A stretch of DNA of 64,000 nt from Alphaproteobacteria bacterium (GTDB lineage: Bacteria > Pseudomonadota > Alphaproteobacteria > CAAHEQ01 > UBA3637). The position numbers and the translations under genes were made by a program. The notes beneath the pieces are model-generated. The model ran no database searches. It saw only the letters and a list, made by a program, of their open reading frames with translations, and had not been told where the DNA came from. Every line of letters begins with the position of its first letter. The first letter of the stretch is position 1. Positions 36,166 through 45,203 of this stretch are shown here, in pieces. The DNA lies in contig SUUS01000001.1 of NCBI GenBank assembly GCA_015062395.1, positions 1-64,000 of the forward strand, written 5' to 3'.

Positions 36166-37920
36166 ATGAGACCATATCCAAAATCGGCTATTTCGTATTT
36201 TTTTTATTACATCAAACATTATAAAGTTTTATTTGTTATTTTGCCATCTATTTTTGTGGCTTCTTTCTTTGAAAAATTGGCTCCATACTTTTTTTCAAAA
36301 ATGATAGATGTATTTACTGTATCTTTGAATGAAAAACAAATGGCCTTGACGAAAATTTGGCCTTATTTTCTTTCGTTTGTTATTTCATTGCTTCTTTTTA
36401 ATGTTATTCGTCAAATGGGGATGTTTATTATTTTAAAAATATCTGCAGATTTAACAATAAAAACAAAAGAAGATGCATTCGTTTATATGAATGGGCATTC
36501 TGTTCAGTACTTGTCTGGTCAACAGTCTGGTAAAATTGGTGGAAAGGTAAATGAATTATCTAATGAAACAAAAAATATGTTTCATACTTTAATGTGGGGA
36601 TTTTATTATCCTTTCGTGATTATGACGATTACTTTTGGAATGTTGTTTTTTACGAATTGGTTATTTGGTGTTTTATTTTTATTTTGGTTAGTTGTTTTTG
36701 GACTAATTCTTTATTTTTCTTCCAGTTTTTTAAAAAAATACTCTTCTTTTGCTACTGAAAAAAGATCTATTACTTCAGGCAGAATAGTTGATACATTAGC
36801 AAATGTTTTATTGGTCAAAAGTTTTGCTTCACTTCCTTTCGAAAGAAAAGAGTTGAAAAAATTGTTATTTGAAGAAAAACAAGCATTAACTAAAATGTTT
36901 TTTAAAACAGAGTTGTCTAGGTTTTGTCAGTTTATTGTTGTCGCTTTGTTTCAAATTTCAATGTTGGCGTTGGCAATTTATTTGTGGTATCAAGGTATTA
37001 TCCAAACGGGAGCTATTGTTTTTGTTTTAATGCTGATATCTTCTATTATGGGTGTGTTTCAACACTTTGTTTTTGCTTTATTAGATTGGAATCATGCAAT
37101 TGGTTCTGTTGAAAATTGCTTGCAGTATTTATCTTTTGAACATGGTATTGTAGATAAAAAAAATGCATCTGTCCTAAAGGTAAAAAATGGAGAAATTATT
37201 TTTAAAGACATGTTGTTTCATTATCCCAATCGAAAAAGTTTATTCAATAAATTTGATTTAACTATTCGGGCAGGGGAAAAAGTCGGCTTGGTAGGGATTT
37301 CTGGAAGTGGTAAGAGTACACTGATTTCTTTGTTGCAACGTTTCTATGAACCACAAAAAGGTCAAATTTTAATCGACAATCAAGATATTTCAAATGTCAC
37401 ACAAGACAGTTTGCGTAAATCTATTGCTGTAATACCTCAAGATACATCTCTGTTCCATCGCTCCATTTATGAAAATATAGCTTATGGCAATCCAAAAGCA
37501 TCGGAAAAGAAAGTTATTCAGGCAAGTAAAATGGCTCATGTGGATGACTTTGTTCAAGATTTGCCAATGGGATATGAAAGTATGGTTGGTGAACGTGGCC
37601 TTAAAGTTTCAGGAGGGCAAAGGCAGCGCATTGCTGTTGCTAGAGCGATATTGAAAAATGCTCCGATATTAATTTTAGATGAAGCAACTTCTGCGTTGGA
37701 TAGCGAATCGGAAATGTTTATTCAAAAAGGGATGAAAGACTTAATGAATGGAAAAACAGTTATTGCAATTGCTCATCGCTTATCTACCTTAAAGGAAATG
37801 GACAGAATTATTGTTATGAGTAAAGGAAAAATCATAGAGCAGGGCAAACCGAAAGAGCTTTTAGAAAAAAATGGGGCATATGCACATTTGTGGAAAATTC
37901 AAACTAAAGGGTGGAAATGA
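36166..37920 (+). CDS. ABC exporter, fused membrane and ATPase domains
   Basis: The start is at 36166 with AAAGGGGAT upstream, giving 584 residues. Six transmembrane helices (about 20-310) are followed by an ATPase domain: Walker A GISGSGKSTL, Q-loop VIPQDT, signature KVSGGQRQR, Walker B ILILDEATSALD, and the H-loop AHRLST. It belongs to the MsbA/lipid-or-peptide exporter type and works as a homodimer or with another half. Substrate unknown. The stop overlaps the chromate-transporter-like gene (ATGA). Confidence 0.9.
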   Translation: MRPYPKSAISYFFYYIKHYKVLFVILPSIFVASFFEKLAPYFFSKMIDVFTVSLNEKQMALTKIWPYFLSFVISLLLFNVIRQMGMFIILKISADLTIKTKEDAFVYMNGHSVQYLSGQQSGKIGGKVNELSNETKNMFHTLMWGFYYPFVIMTITFGMLFFTNWLFGVLFLFWLVVFGLILYFSSSFLKKYSSFATEKRSITSGRIVDTLANVLLVKSFASLPFERKELKKLLFEEKQALTKMFFKTELSRFCQFIVVALFQISMLALAIYLWYQGIIQTGAIVFVLMLISSIMGVFQHFVFALLDWNHAIGSVENCLQYLSFEHGIVDKKNASVLKVKNGEIIFKDMLFHYPNRKSLFNKFDLTIRAGEKVGLVGISGSGKSTLISLLQRFYEPQKGQILIDNQDISNVTQDSLRKSIAVIPQDTSLFHRSIYENIAYGNPKASEKKVIQASKMAHVDDFVQDLPMGYESMVGERGLKVSGGQRQRIAVARAILKNAPILILDEATSALDSESEMFIQKGMKDLMNGKTVIAIAHRLSTLKEMDRIIVMSKGKIIEQGKPKELLEKNGAYAHLWKIQTKGWK

Positions 37921-38453
37921 TAGAATGCTGGAATTTATTTATTGCCTTTTTTAAAATTGGGCTTTTTACTTTTGGCGGTGGTTATGCGATGCTTCCTCTG
38001 ATACAAAAAGAAGTTGTAAAAAGAAATTGGGCTACAGAAGATGAAATTTTAGATTACTATGCAATCGGACAAGTGACACCAGGGATTATTGCAATTAATG
38101 TATCAACCTTTATTGGATATAAAATAAAAGGTGTTTTAGGCGCTATTACCTCCATGATTGGAATGCTAACACCGTCCGTTTTAATTATTACGACACTTGC
38201 TATGGGACTTTCTTATTTTTGGGATTCGCCTGTTGTATCTCATGCTTTTGCTGGTATTCGTTTGGTTATTCCTGCCTTAATTATTCCGATTTTAATTCAA
38301 ATGATAAAGAAAAGCATGAAAGATAAGTTCTGTATTTTAATTTTATGTTATGCGTTGGTATTAAGTTTTTTTAATATCCTTTCCCCTGTTTTTATCGTTG
38401 TTTTATCTGGTGCTTTAGGGATAATTTATAAGGTTTTGAAGAGGGTGAAATGA
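37917..38453 (+). CDS. Chromate transporter-family protein, first half
   Basis: 178 residues from the ATG at 37917 overlapping the exporter stop. CHR-domain motif FFKIGLFTFGGGYAMLPLIQKE and the QVTPGIIAINVSTFIGY segment, with about five hydrophobic helices. It is half the size of full ChrA and pairs with the following gene, so it is a short-chain CHR pair expected to work as a heterodimer. The true ion is not established; chromate is only the family name. Confidence 0.88.
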   Translation: MIECWNLFIAFFKIGLFTFGGGYAMLPLIQKEVVKRNWATEDEILDYYAIGQVTPGIIAINVSTFIGYKIKGVLGAITSMIGMLTPSVLIITTLAMGLSYFWDSPVVSHAFAGIRLVIPALIIPILIQMIKKSMKDKFCILILCYALVLSFFNILSPVFIVVLSGALGIIYKVLKRVK

Positions 38454-38989
38454 TTTATTTAACTTTGTTTTATGAGTTTTTTAAGATTGGATTATTTGCT
38501 ATCGGAGGAGGTTTGGCAACTATTCCTTTTTTATTTAGTTTAACACATCGTTTTGATTGGTTTACCACACAAGATTTAGTATCAATGATTGCAGTATCAG
38601 AATCTACGCCAGGACCTTTAGGGGTTAATATGGCTACCTTTGCAGGATATCAAACAGCAGGCATTTGGGGAGGAATCGTGGCAACAATAGGATTGGTTTT
38701 TCCAGCCTTATTCATCATTATTGGAATTAGTAAGATTTTAAATAAATTTAAAGAAAGCTTTTATGTGCAATCATTTTTTTATGGGTTAAGACCTGCTGTT
38801 AGCGTAATGATTTTAGTTTTTGTTTTCAATGTTTGTAAAGTTATTGTTGATTTAACTCCGAATCTTCGTTCATTACTGCTTTCAGGTTTCCTTTTCTTAT
38901 GTTATTTGCTTCTCATTTTAAGGTATAAAATGCATCCGATATTTTTTGTTTTATTGGCTGCATTTATGGGCATTTTATTAGAATTATAA
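38450..38989 (+). CDS. Chromate transporter-family protein, second half
   Basis: 179 residues, the second CHR domain: FFKIGLFAIGGGLATIPFL and SESTPGPLGVNMATFAGYQ. It overlaps the first half by 4 bp (ATGA). Together they equal a full ChrA-like antiporter in the inner membrane. Last gene of the exporter-CHR unit. Confidence 0.88.
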   Translation: MIYLTLFYEFFKIGLFAIGGGLATIPFLFSLTHRFDWFTTQDLVSMIAVSESTPGPLGVNMATFAGYQTAGIWGGIVATIGLVFPALFIIIGISKILNKFKESFYVQSFFYGLRPAVSVMILVFVFNVCKVIVDLTPNLRSLLLSGFLFLCYLLLILRYKMHPIFFVLLAAFMGILLEL

Positions 38990-39017
38990 AAAAATTTAAA
39001 AAAATTAAAAAAAGTAC

Positions 39018-39046
39018 TTGCATTTATTTTTATTATCGTGTATAAG
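39018..39046 (+). promoter_or_regulatory. tRNA-Glu promoter
   Basis: TTGCAT (39018-39023), 17-bp spacer, TATAAG (39041-39046), about 20 bp before the tRNA 5' end. Confidence 0.65.
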
Positions 39047-39065
39047 TGTTTTTGTCTTCGATGAT

Positions 39066-39141
39066 GACCCCATCGTCTAGAGGCCTAGGACATCGCCCTT
39101 TCACGGCGGTAACGAGGGTTCGACTCCCTCTGGGGTCGCCA
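39066..39141 (+). tRNA. tRNA-Glu (UUC)
   Basis: Acceptor GACCCCA/TGGGGTC, D-arm with GTCTAGAGGCCTAGGAC, anticodon loop CTTTCAC (anticodon TTC), T-arm GAGGG-TTCGACT-CCCTC, encoded CCA. 76 nt. Confidence 0.97.
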
Positions 39142-39146
39142 AAATA

Positions 39147-39170
39147 AAACCGCGAAAAGCGGTTTTTTTT
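39147..39170 (+). terminator. tRNA-Glu terminator
   Basis: AAACCGC-GAAAA-GCGGTTT followed by a T run, directly after the tRNA. Confidence 0.9.
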
Positions 39171-39231
39171 ATGTTTATTCAAATTTTAAAGACTGTTTTT
39201 ATAACGACTATGAATACGGAGATAGTGAAGT

Positions 39232-40101
39232 ATGAAAAAAAACACAAAAGATTTAATGATAAAATTTCAAAAAGCTGAAATAAATGCAGCTTTTATTTAT
39301 GCTTATTTTGCAAAAAAATTAAAAGATAAACATAATAAGGATATTATTTCTAAAATAGCGATGGAAGAAGCTGAACATGCAAAATTTTGGCAAAAACACA
39401 CAGGAAAAAGTTTCAAGCCGAATCGTTTCAAGTTGTTTTGGTATATATTTTTGATGCACTTTTTTGGTTTTACATTTGTTATTAAACTTTTAGAAATCGG
39501 AGAGTATTCTGGTGCAAAAGAGTTAGAAGCTTTAATAAAGGAAATTCCTTTTACTGCAGAAATTATTAAACAAGAAGAAGAACATGAAAAGAAACTGATA
39601 ACTCTGCTAAATGAAGAACGTTTGAATTATGTTGGCGCTATGGTTTTAGGGTTAAATGATGCGTTGGTTGAATTGACGGGGACGATTGCAGGATTGACTT
39701 TTGTGTTAATGAATACAACTTTGATTGCTATGGCAGGTGTTATTACTGGAATTTCTGCAACGTTATCCATGGCAGCTTCAAATTATTTAGCCGAACGAGC
39801 TGATGGAAATCCAAAAGCTTTAAAAGCTAGTGTTTATACTGGCGTAGCTTACTTAATTACAGTGTTTTTGTTGGTTTTACCATATTTTATCTTTCCATCA
39901 CATATGTTTTTATATGCTTTATTGGTAATGCTTTTAGTTGTTGTTTTGGAAATAGCATTTTTCAATTATTATATTTCCGTTGTTCGTTCGGAACGTTTTT
40001 TACCTAAATTTATAGAAATGTCAGGAATAAGTCTTTCTGTCGCTTTAATTGCGTTTTTAATTGGCTTACTGGCTAAACAAGTTTTGGGATTAGATGTTTG
40101 A
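39232..40101 (+). CDS. Ferritin-like/VIT1 fusion protein (MbfA-like)
   Basis: 289 residues in two parts. Residues 1-125 are a rubrerythrin/ferritin-like domain with metal ligands in AEINAAFIYAYFA, MEEAEHAKFW and KQEEEHEKKL. Residues 130-289 are a VIT1/CCC1-type membrane domain with GLNDALVELTGTIAGLT and five helices. This is the MbfA architecture, an iron (or manganese) exporter known in alphaproteobacteria. It may limit cytoplasmic iron and so link to the SUF operon's demand for iron. Confidence 0.88.
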   Translation: MKKNTKDLMIKFQKAEINAAFIYAYFAKKLKDKHNKDIISKIAMEEAEHAKFWQKHTGKSFKPNRFKLFWYIFLMHFFGFTFVIKLLEIGEYSGAKELEALIKEIPFTAEIIKQEEEHEKKLITLLNEERLNYVGAMVLGLNDALVELTGTIAGLTFVLMNTTLIAMAGVITGISATLSMAASNYLAERADGNPKALKASVYTGVAYLITVFLLVLPYFIFPSHMFLYALLVMLLVVVLEIAFFNYYISVVRSERFLPKFIEMSGISLSVALIAFLIGLLAKQVLGLDV

Positions 40102-40611
40102 TTATAAAATAAAATCAACAGCATATCCATCATCAATAAAAATATAATCTAGATTATTGTTTTTACAGTTTTCTAGATTTTTTTTATTGTCGTCTATTAA
40201 ATTTTCTGCATTACAATCGTCAAATAATCTGTTTTCAATGATATTTGCATAATTTTTAATCATTTTAAAATGGTTTAAAATATATTTTTCGCTCATAATC
40301 AGGCAGATATATTTTATTTTGCTTAAATACTTTTCATCAAAGTCTTTTTTCCAATCATAAGGAATATAGCATCCTTCGATAATTAAATTTTGATTGTTTT
40401 CGATGGCAGTTTTAATTATTTCTTTAATGATGGGCCAAATATATTCGGTAATTTTTTTATCATCATAGGGCGTTAGATTCGTTTTTTTAGAACGAATCAT
40501 CCCCATTTTTAATAAATCGATAGATAAATATGGAAAATGATATTTTTCCATCAGTTTTTGAGCTAACAAAGTTTTTCCTGTATGTGATGCTCCAGAAATT
40601 AAAACTATCAT
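40102..40611 (-). CDS. P-loop kinase-like ATP-binding protein
   Basis: 169 residues. Walker A motif ISGASHTGKTLLA at the N terminus, a following LSIDLLKMGMIRS segment, and LIIEGCYIPYDW as the acceptor-side strand. It resembles small adenylate- or shikimate-kinase-like ATPases of unassigned substrate. The start overlaps the maf stop by 4 bp, so it is translated after maf. Confidence 0.7.
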   Translation of the reverse strand: MIVLISGASHTGKTLLAQKLMEKYHFPYLSIDLLKMGMIRSKKTNLTPYDDKKITEYIWPIIKEIIKTAIENNQNLIIEGCYIPYDWKKDFDEKYLSKIKYICLIMSEKYILNHFKMIKNYANIIENRLFDDCNAENLIDDNKKNLENCKNNNLDYIFIDDGYAVDFIL

Positions 40612-41192
40612 TTTAATCCTTTTTTTAATAGATTTCCAACTTCATAAACTGGTAATCCGACAATGTTTGTATATGAGCCACGAATCGATTTTACAAAAGT
40701 AGAAAGCATTCCTTCGATTCGATAAGCCGCAACATTTTCCCACTCTTTTGAAGCCAGTAGCGCATTTTTTTCTTCTTGAGTTATTTTTTTTAAAAAAACC
40801 TTTGTTTTACATACTTTTGTTATTTGTTTTCCATCAGGAAAAATAACGCTATAACCAGTTAAAACATAATGTTTGCTTCCAGAAAGTAATTCTAAATTTT
40901 GGCGTGCAGTATCTTCATCAGGAGCTTTACGAATTATTTGTCCCTTTGCAACAATAATTGTATCTGCAGAGACAATACAATAATTTGCCTCTTTTTGATA
41001 CACGAATGAAGCTTTTTGAGCTGCTACTCTAGCAACGTATTTTTCAGGCTTTTCATTTTCGTATATGTCTTCATCAATATCAGCAGATAAACATTTTATT
41101 GGTTCAAAACCAGCATTTTTCAATAAAGATAAGCGCTGTGGCGATTGAGAGGCAAGAATAAATTCTTTCGTTAAATTCCATTTATTTGGCAT
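40608..41192 (-). CDS. maf: Maf family nucleotide pyrophosphatase
   Basis: 194 residues. ILASQSPQRLSLLKNAGF at the N terminus, the central SADTIIVAKGQI with the catalytic Asp, and YRIEGMLSTFVKSIRGSYTNIVGLP near the end. Such proteins hydrolyse non-canonical nucleoside triphosphates (dTTP/UTP or modified forms). Whether YhdE- or YceF-like is not decided. Followed by the small P-loop gene. Confidence 0.92.
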   Translation of the reverse strand: MPNKWNLTKEFILASQSPQRLSLLKNAGFEPIKCLSADIDEDIYENEKPEKYVARVAAQKASFVYQKEANYCIVSADTIIVAKGQIIRKAPDEDTARQNLELLSGSKHYVLTGYSVIFPDGKQITKVCKTKVFLKKITQEEKNALLASKEWENVAAYRIEGMLSTFVKSIRGSYTNIVGLPVYEVGNLLKKGLK

Positions 41193-41197
41193 TTTTT

Positions 41198-41689
41198 TTA
41201 TCCTTTTTTAGTTAAATCTGCGAATGGTGCATTAATAAAAGAGGCCAGTTGATTGCTAGATAATTCAATAGTAAATCCAACTTTTCCCCCACTGACACAT
41301 ATTTTATCTTGCGTCATAGCAGTTTCATCAATAAATGTTTTAAGTGTTTTTTTCATTCCAATCGGGGAACATCCTCCATGTATATATCCCGTTAAAGGAA
41401 GTAAATTTTTCATGGGAAGCATTTCTAAATTTTTAACTTGAGCTGCAGAAGCTGCTTTTTTCAAATCTAACTCCATATTAGATGCTATAACAAAAACAAA
41501 GTACTCAAAAGAATGATTTTTTGTTGGCGATTGTGTGACCAGAGTTTTAAAAACTTGAGTTTCAATTTTGTTTATTTGGTTGGCTACTGACTTTGCATCG
41601 ATTCCTTTTGCAGGATTGTAAGTATAAGCCAAAAAGGAAATACCTGCATTTTCTAGTATTCGCATAACATTTGTTTTTGGTATGGACAT
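41198..41689 (-). CDS. ybaK: Cys-tRNA(Pro)/Cys-tRNA(Cys) deacylase YbaK
   Basis: Trans-editing enzyme that clears mis-made Cys-tRNA(Pro). The start is at 41689 (AGGAAA upstream), giving 163 residues. The ORF extends 40 codons upstream, but that part is only translated tRNA-Ser. Seen: MSIPKTNVMRIL, AKSVANQI and LTGYIHGGCSPIGMKK, the hallmark of YbaK, then CVSGGKVGFTIEL. Transcribed from the same strand as the tRNA-Ser gene but separated from it by a terminator. Confidence 0.93.
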   Translation of the reverse strand: MSIPKTNVMRILENAGISFLAYTYNPAKGIDAKSVANQINKIETQVFKTLVTQSPTKNHSFEYFVFVIASNMELDLKKAASAAQVKNLEMLPMKNLLPLTGYIHGGCSPIGMKKTLKTFIDETAMTQDKICVSGGKVGFTIELSSNQLASFINAPFADLTKKG

Positions 41690-41702
41690 ATGATTTCCTA
41701 TA

Positions 41703-41724
41703 AAAAAAAGCCCCAAAGGGCTTT
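41703..41724 (-). terminator. tRNA-Ser terminator
   Basis: On the minus strand, AAAGCCC-TTTG-GGGCTTT followed by TTTTT. It lies between tRNA-Ser and the ybaK start. Confidence 0.85.
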
Positions 41725-41727
41725 GTT

Positions 41728-41815
41728 TGGCGGATGGGGAGAGATTCGAACTCCCGGAGGGTCGCCCCTCAACGGTTTTCAAGACCGCCGCATTAAACCG
41801 CTCTGCCACCCATCC
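41728..41815 (-). tRNA. tRNA-Ser (UGA)
   Basis: Class II tRNA with a long variable arm. Acceptor GGATGGG/CCCATCC, anticodon loop with TGA (GTCTTGAAAAC), variable arm of about 17 nt (GTTGAGGGGCGACCCTC region), T-arm GGGAG-TTCGAAT-CTCTC, encoded CCA. 88 nt. Confidence 0.96.
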
Positions 41816-41829
41816 AACAAGATTTCTTT

Positions 41830-41857
41830 ATAATATAACAAAAAAAATAAATTGCAA
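41830..41857 (-). promoter_or_regulatory. tRNA-Ser promoter
   Basis: TTGCAA (41852-41857), 16-bp spacer, TATTAT (complement 41830-41835), about 15 bp before the tRNA. Confidence 0.6.
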
Positions 41858-41916
41858 GCAAAAAATAAAACTTTTTTCTTTTGCTTTTTTTTTGTTTATC
41901 GGTTAAACTGCAAAGC

Positions 41917-43110
41917 ATGAGGAAATTTAGACTTTTTTTTATTCTATTTGCTTTGATTTTCCATGCCTTTTCGGTATCGGCAGCAGATGACTTTGCTTTG
42001 TGGAAAACAAACATTTATCAAAAGGCTTTAGAGTTGAAGATATCTAAAAACATTTTGGACAAATACTTTTTAAATGTCGAATATCTTCCCAACGTTATTG
42101 AGCTGGATCGAAAACAACCAGAATTTACAGTTTCTTTTGGTCGTTATATGAAGCGAATGGTTTCTGAAAATAGAATCCAAACAGCGCAAGATATGTTTCA
42201 AAAACATAATCGTCTTTTGGGTAGAATTGAAAATCGCTATGGTATTCCTGCACATTATTTGCTTGCCTTTTGGGCTTTAGAAACCAATTTCGGCAAAAAT
42301 AAAGGAAATACAGATATTTTAAATGCCTTATCAACGCTTTCATTTGATAAACGTAGAACAGAATTTTTTTCAGAACAATTGATGACGTTGCTGAAAATTT
42401 TACAGGAAGAAAATATATCACCTCCAAAAGGTTCTTGGGCTGGAGCATTTGGACATTTTCAATTTATTCCAACAACTTTTTATCAATATGCTGTCGATGA
42501 GGATCAAGATGGTCGCCGGGATATCATATTTTCCTTTGAAGATGCAATATCTTCGGCAGCAAATTATTTAAGTAAAATGGGGTGGGAAAAAGATAAAATT
42601 TGGGGCAGACAAGTTATTTTAGTTCATCCAGAGATAGTTCAAGAACTGGGCGCTTTTCATCCATTGTCTTTTTGGGTGAAAAATGGCGTAATGCGAGCAG
42701 ATGGAAAGGAATTTACCCCAGATACGTTGGATATTCAAGCAAAGTTGCTTTTGCCAGAGGGAATTAATGGTCCAGCATTTTTGACTTACAAAAATTTCGA
42801 TGTTATAAAGCGTTGGAATCTTTCTGATTCTTATGCTTTAGCTGTTTGTATATTGGCAGACAAAATCGTCAATCGTTCTTCTTTAGATGTGGATGCTCTG
42901 CCGATAAAGCCTGATTTAAAAAATGATGATATTTCCTTTGTTCAAAAGGTGTTAAAAAAACAAGGATTTTATAACGGAAATATAGATGGGATTTTAGGTA
43001 AAGATACTAAAAAAGCAATAAAATCCTATCAAAAAAATAATAATTTGGTTGCGGATGGTTTCTTGTCAGAATCCTTAATAAGCAGTTTTAAAAGTAAGGA
43101 GTTTAAATGA
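41917..43110 (+). CDS. Lytic murein transglycosylase (MltB type) with peptidoglycan-binding domain
   Basis: 397 residues from the ATG at 41917. Signal peptide ending VSAA (about 22); catalytic SLT_2 domain with AFWALETNFGKNKGNTDILNAL (catalytic Glu) and SWAGAFGHFQFIPTTFYQYAVD; and a C-terminal peptidoglycan-binding domain (VQKVLKKQGFYNGNIDGILG, about 340-395). Cleaves glycan strands in the periplasm. First of a run of envelope genes; its stop overlaps rlpA. Confidence 0.92.
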   Translation: MRKFRLFFILFALIFHAFSVSAADDFALWKTNIYQKALELKISKNILDKYFLNVEYLPNVIELDRKQPEFTVSFGRYMKRMVSENRIQTAQDMFQKHNRLLGRIENRYGIPAHYLLAFWALETNFGKNKGNTDILNALSTLSFDKRRTEFFSEQLMTLLKILQEENISPPKGSWAGAFGHFQFIPTTFYQYAVDEDQDGRRDIIFSFEDAISSAANYLSKMGWEKDKIWGRQVILVHPEIVQELGAFHPLSFWVKNGVMRADGKEFTPDTLDIQAKLLLPEGINGPAFLTYKNFDVIKRWNLSDSYALAVCILADKIVNRSSLDVDALPIKPDLKNDDISFVQKVLKKQGFYNGNIDGILGKDTKKAIKSYQKNNNLVADGFLSESLISSFKSKEFK

Positions 43111-44036
43111 TAAAAAGTTTTTCTTATTTATTGTTTGCGAGTGTTTTAATGATGGGGTGTACCGACAACGGGATATTGTTGCGTTCCAATGGTAAAAATT
43201 ACCTGAATACAGAGGAAAATGGCCTTTATAAAATCGGTGAGCCCTATCAAATAAGCAACATTTGGTATCGTCCAGAGGAAAATTATAGCTATAAAGAAGT
43301 TGGAATTGCTTCTTGGTATGGTCCTGATTTTCATCAAGGGGTGACTGCTAATGGTGAAACATATAATATGCATGCTTTATCTGCAGCACATAGAACATTG
43401 CCTTTACCATCGATTGTCAAAGTCACAAATTTAGATAACGGGAAGTCTGTTATTGTACGTGTAAATGACAGGGGGCCTTTTGTCAATAATCGCATTATAG
43501 ATTTATCTAAAGCTGCAGCAGAAAAATTAGACTTTATTGATAGTGGTACAGCAAAAGTGAAAGTAGAAATCCTTCCTAAAGAAAGTAAGGCTTTAAAGCA
43601 GGCAATTTTAGAAAATGGTGGCAAAATTGTTGGGGGTGCGCCTATTTCAGAATCTCCTTCGGAAGAAATTTTAACAGAAAACCCTCAACCAACAGAACCT
43701 GTGTCTTTAATTCCATCAGATGTGGCTGTTGTTGAAGATGTTAATTTAGAACAGGAAACCATTTATTCGCCTAAAAAAGAAGCAAATACAGTTGTTCGTT
43801 TAGAAAAAGGTTTTTATTTACAAGCAGGGGCGTTTTCGCAAAAACAAAATGCTCAAAATGTTCAAAAGAAATTATCTGAATATGCTGATGTTTTGATACA
43901 AGATGTCAATTTAGATAGTAAAATAATTTATCGGGTTAGGATTGGACCTTTTGCAACAGGGGAAGAAGCCGTTGAATTAATGGAAAAAATTGAACAATCT
44001 GGCTATACAGATATTCGTTTAGTTCAAGAGAAATAA
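43107..44036 (+). CDS. rlpA: Septal ring lytic transglycosylase-like lipoprotein RlpA
   Basis: 309 residues. Lipobox MMGC near residue 18; double-psi-barrel domain (about 70-165) with GIASWYGPDFHQGVTANGE and VRVNDRGPF; and a C-terminal SPOR domain (about 232-307) with GFYLQAGAFSQKQNAQ and YRVRIGPF. SPOR domains bind denuded septal peptidoglycan, so a role in cell separation is likely. It overlaps the transglycosylase stop by 4 bp and precedes dacA. Confidence 0.93.
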   Translation: MIKSFSYLLFASVLMMGCTDNGILLRSNGKNYLNTEENGLYKIGEPYQISNIWYRPEENYSYKEVGIASWYGPDFHQGVTANGETYNMHALSAAHRTLPLPSIVKVTNLDNGKSVIVRVNDRGPFVNNRIIDLSKAAAEKLDFIDSGTAKVKVEILPKESKALKQAILENGGKIVGGAPISESPSEEILTENPQPTEPVSLIPSDVAVVEDVNLEQETIYSPKKEANTVVRLEKGFYLQAGAFSQKQNAQNVQKKLSEYADVLIQDVNLDSKIIYRVRIGPFATGEEAVELMEKIEQSGYTDIRLVQEK

Positions 44037-44051
44037 AGAAAGGAAAATAAC

Positions 44052-45203
44052 ATGAGACATTTATTTTTATTTGGAGTATTAGGATGTATTTCATCTGCTT
44101 GTTTAGCCTTTCAAGATTTTGATACCATCGCAAGTCATGCTTATCTAGTCGATTATGACACAGGCGCTGTTTTGTTGGATAAAAAAGGGTCTGAATTAAT
44201 GGCTCCAGCATCTATGAGCAAATTAATGACAGCTTATATTTTGTTTGAGCAGATTAAATCAGGACAAATAAGCTTAGATGATAAATTTACAGTCAGTAAA
44301 AATGCTTGGCAAAAAGGGGGCGAAAAAAGTGGTAGTTCTACAATGTTTTTGAAGCCCGATTCAAAAGTAAAGGTTGAAGATTTAATTAAAGGAATTATCG
44401 TTCAATCAGGAAATGATGCATGCATTACTGTGGCCGAAAACTTGTCTGGTTCAGAAGAAAATTTTGCTCAAGAAATGACTTTGAGAGCCAGAGAAATCGG
44501 TTTGGAGAAAAGTACTTTTAAAAATTCAACAGGTTGGCCTCATAAAGAGCATTTGATGACAGCTAAAGAATTAGCTTTTTTAGCAAAAAAATTAATGGAT
44601 GAGTTTCCTGATTTTTATAAGTATTATTCTTTGACAAGTTTTAAGTACAATGGGATTGAACAGCCCAATAGGAATCCTTTGTTATCTTCAATGCCAGGGC
44701 AAGCAGATGGTTTAAAAACAGGACATACTGAAAAGTCTGGTTATGCACTGGTTGGTTCAGCAAAAAGCAAAGATGGAACCCGTCGTTTGATTTTGGTTGT
44801 GAATGGCTTAAAATCAATGAAAGACAGAAATACGGAAAGCCAAAGAATTATGGAGTGGGGCTTTACGAATTTTAAAAATTACACAATGTTTCCAAATGGA
44901 GAGGTTGTAGATTCGCTTCCTGTTTGGCTGGGCGCTGAAGAAAGAGTCCCTGTAATTTTGGATAAAAAGGCTTTGATTACAATTCACAGATTGGATAAAG
45001 ATAAAGCTAAAATTTCTATTACCTATGACAGTTTGCCAAAAGCGCCAATTAAAAAAGGGCAAAAAATTGCAACCTTAAATGTTTTACTGCCTGACGGAAG
45101 CAATAAACCCTTTGATTTGGTCGCTCAAAAAGATGTTGCAAAAGCAGGATTCTTAAAACGGATGAAAAAAGCTGTTTTATCTTTGTTTAAAGGAAAAGAA
45201 TAA
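44052..45203 (+). CDS. dacA: D-alanyl-D-alanine carboxypeptidase (PBP5 family)
   Basis: 383 residues. Signal peptide (about 1-19), then penicillin-binding motifs SMSKLM (SxxK, near 56), SGN (near 119) and KTG (near 222), and a C-terminal PBP5 domain. The tail RMKKAVLSLFKGKE is amphipathic and suits peripheral anchoring to the inner membrane. Trims the terminal D-Ala of stem peptides. Its stop overlaps the tmk start. Confidence 0.94.
   Translation: MRHLFLFGVLGCISSACLAFQDFDTIASHAYLVDYDTGAVLLDKKGSELMAPASMSKLMTAYILFEQIKSGQISLDDKFTVSKNAWQKGGEKSGSSTMFLKPDSKVKVEDLIKGIIVQSGNDACITVAENLSGSEENFAQEMTLRAREIGLEKSTFKNSTGWPHKEHLMTAKELAFLAKKLMDEFPDFYKYYSLTSFKYNGIEQPNRNPLLSSMPGQADGLKTGHTEKSGYALVGSAKSKDGTRRLILVVNGLKSMKDRNTESQRIMEWGFTNFKNYTMFPNGEVVDSLPVWLGAEERVPVILDKKALITIHRLDKDKAKISITYDSLPKAPIKKGQKIATLNVLLPDGSNKPFDLVAQKDVAKAGFLKRMKKAVLSLFKGKE

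Noticed and set aside
37917-38989. Frameshifted single chromate transporter
   Set aside because: Each half has its own CHR motif and start, and they overlap by ATGA. This is the known short-chain pair arrangement, not a break.
41690-41809. 40-codon N-terminal extension of YbaK
   Set aside because: It translates the tRNA-Ser gene and its terminator; the ATG at 41689 gives the normal protein.
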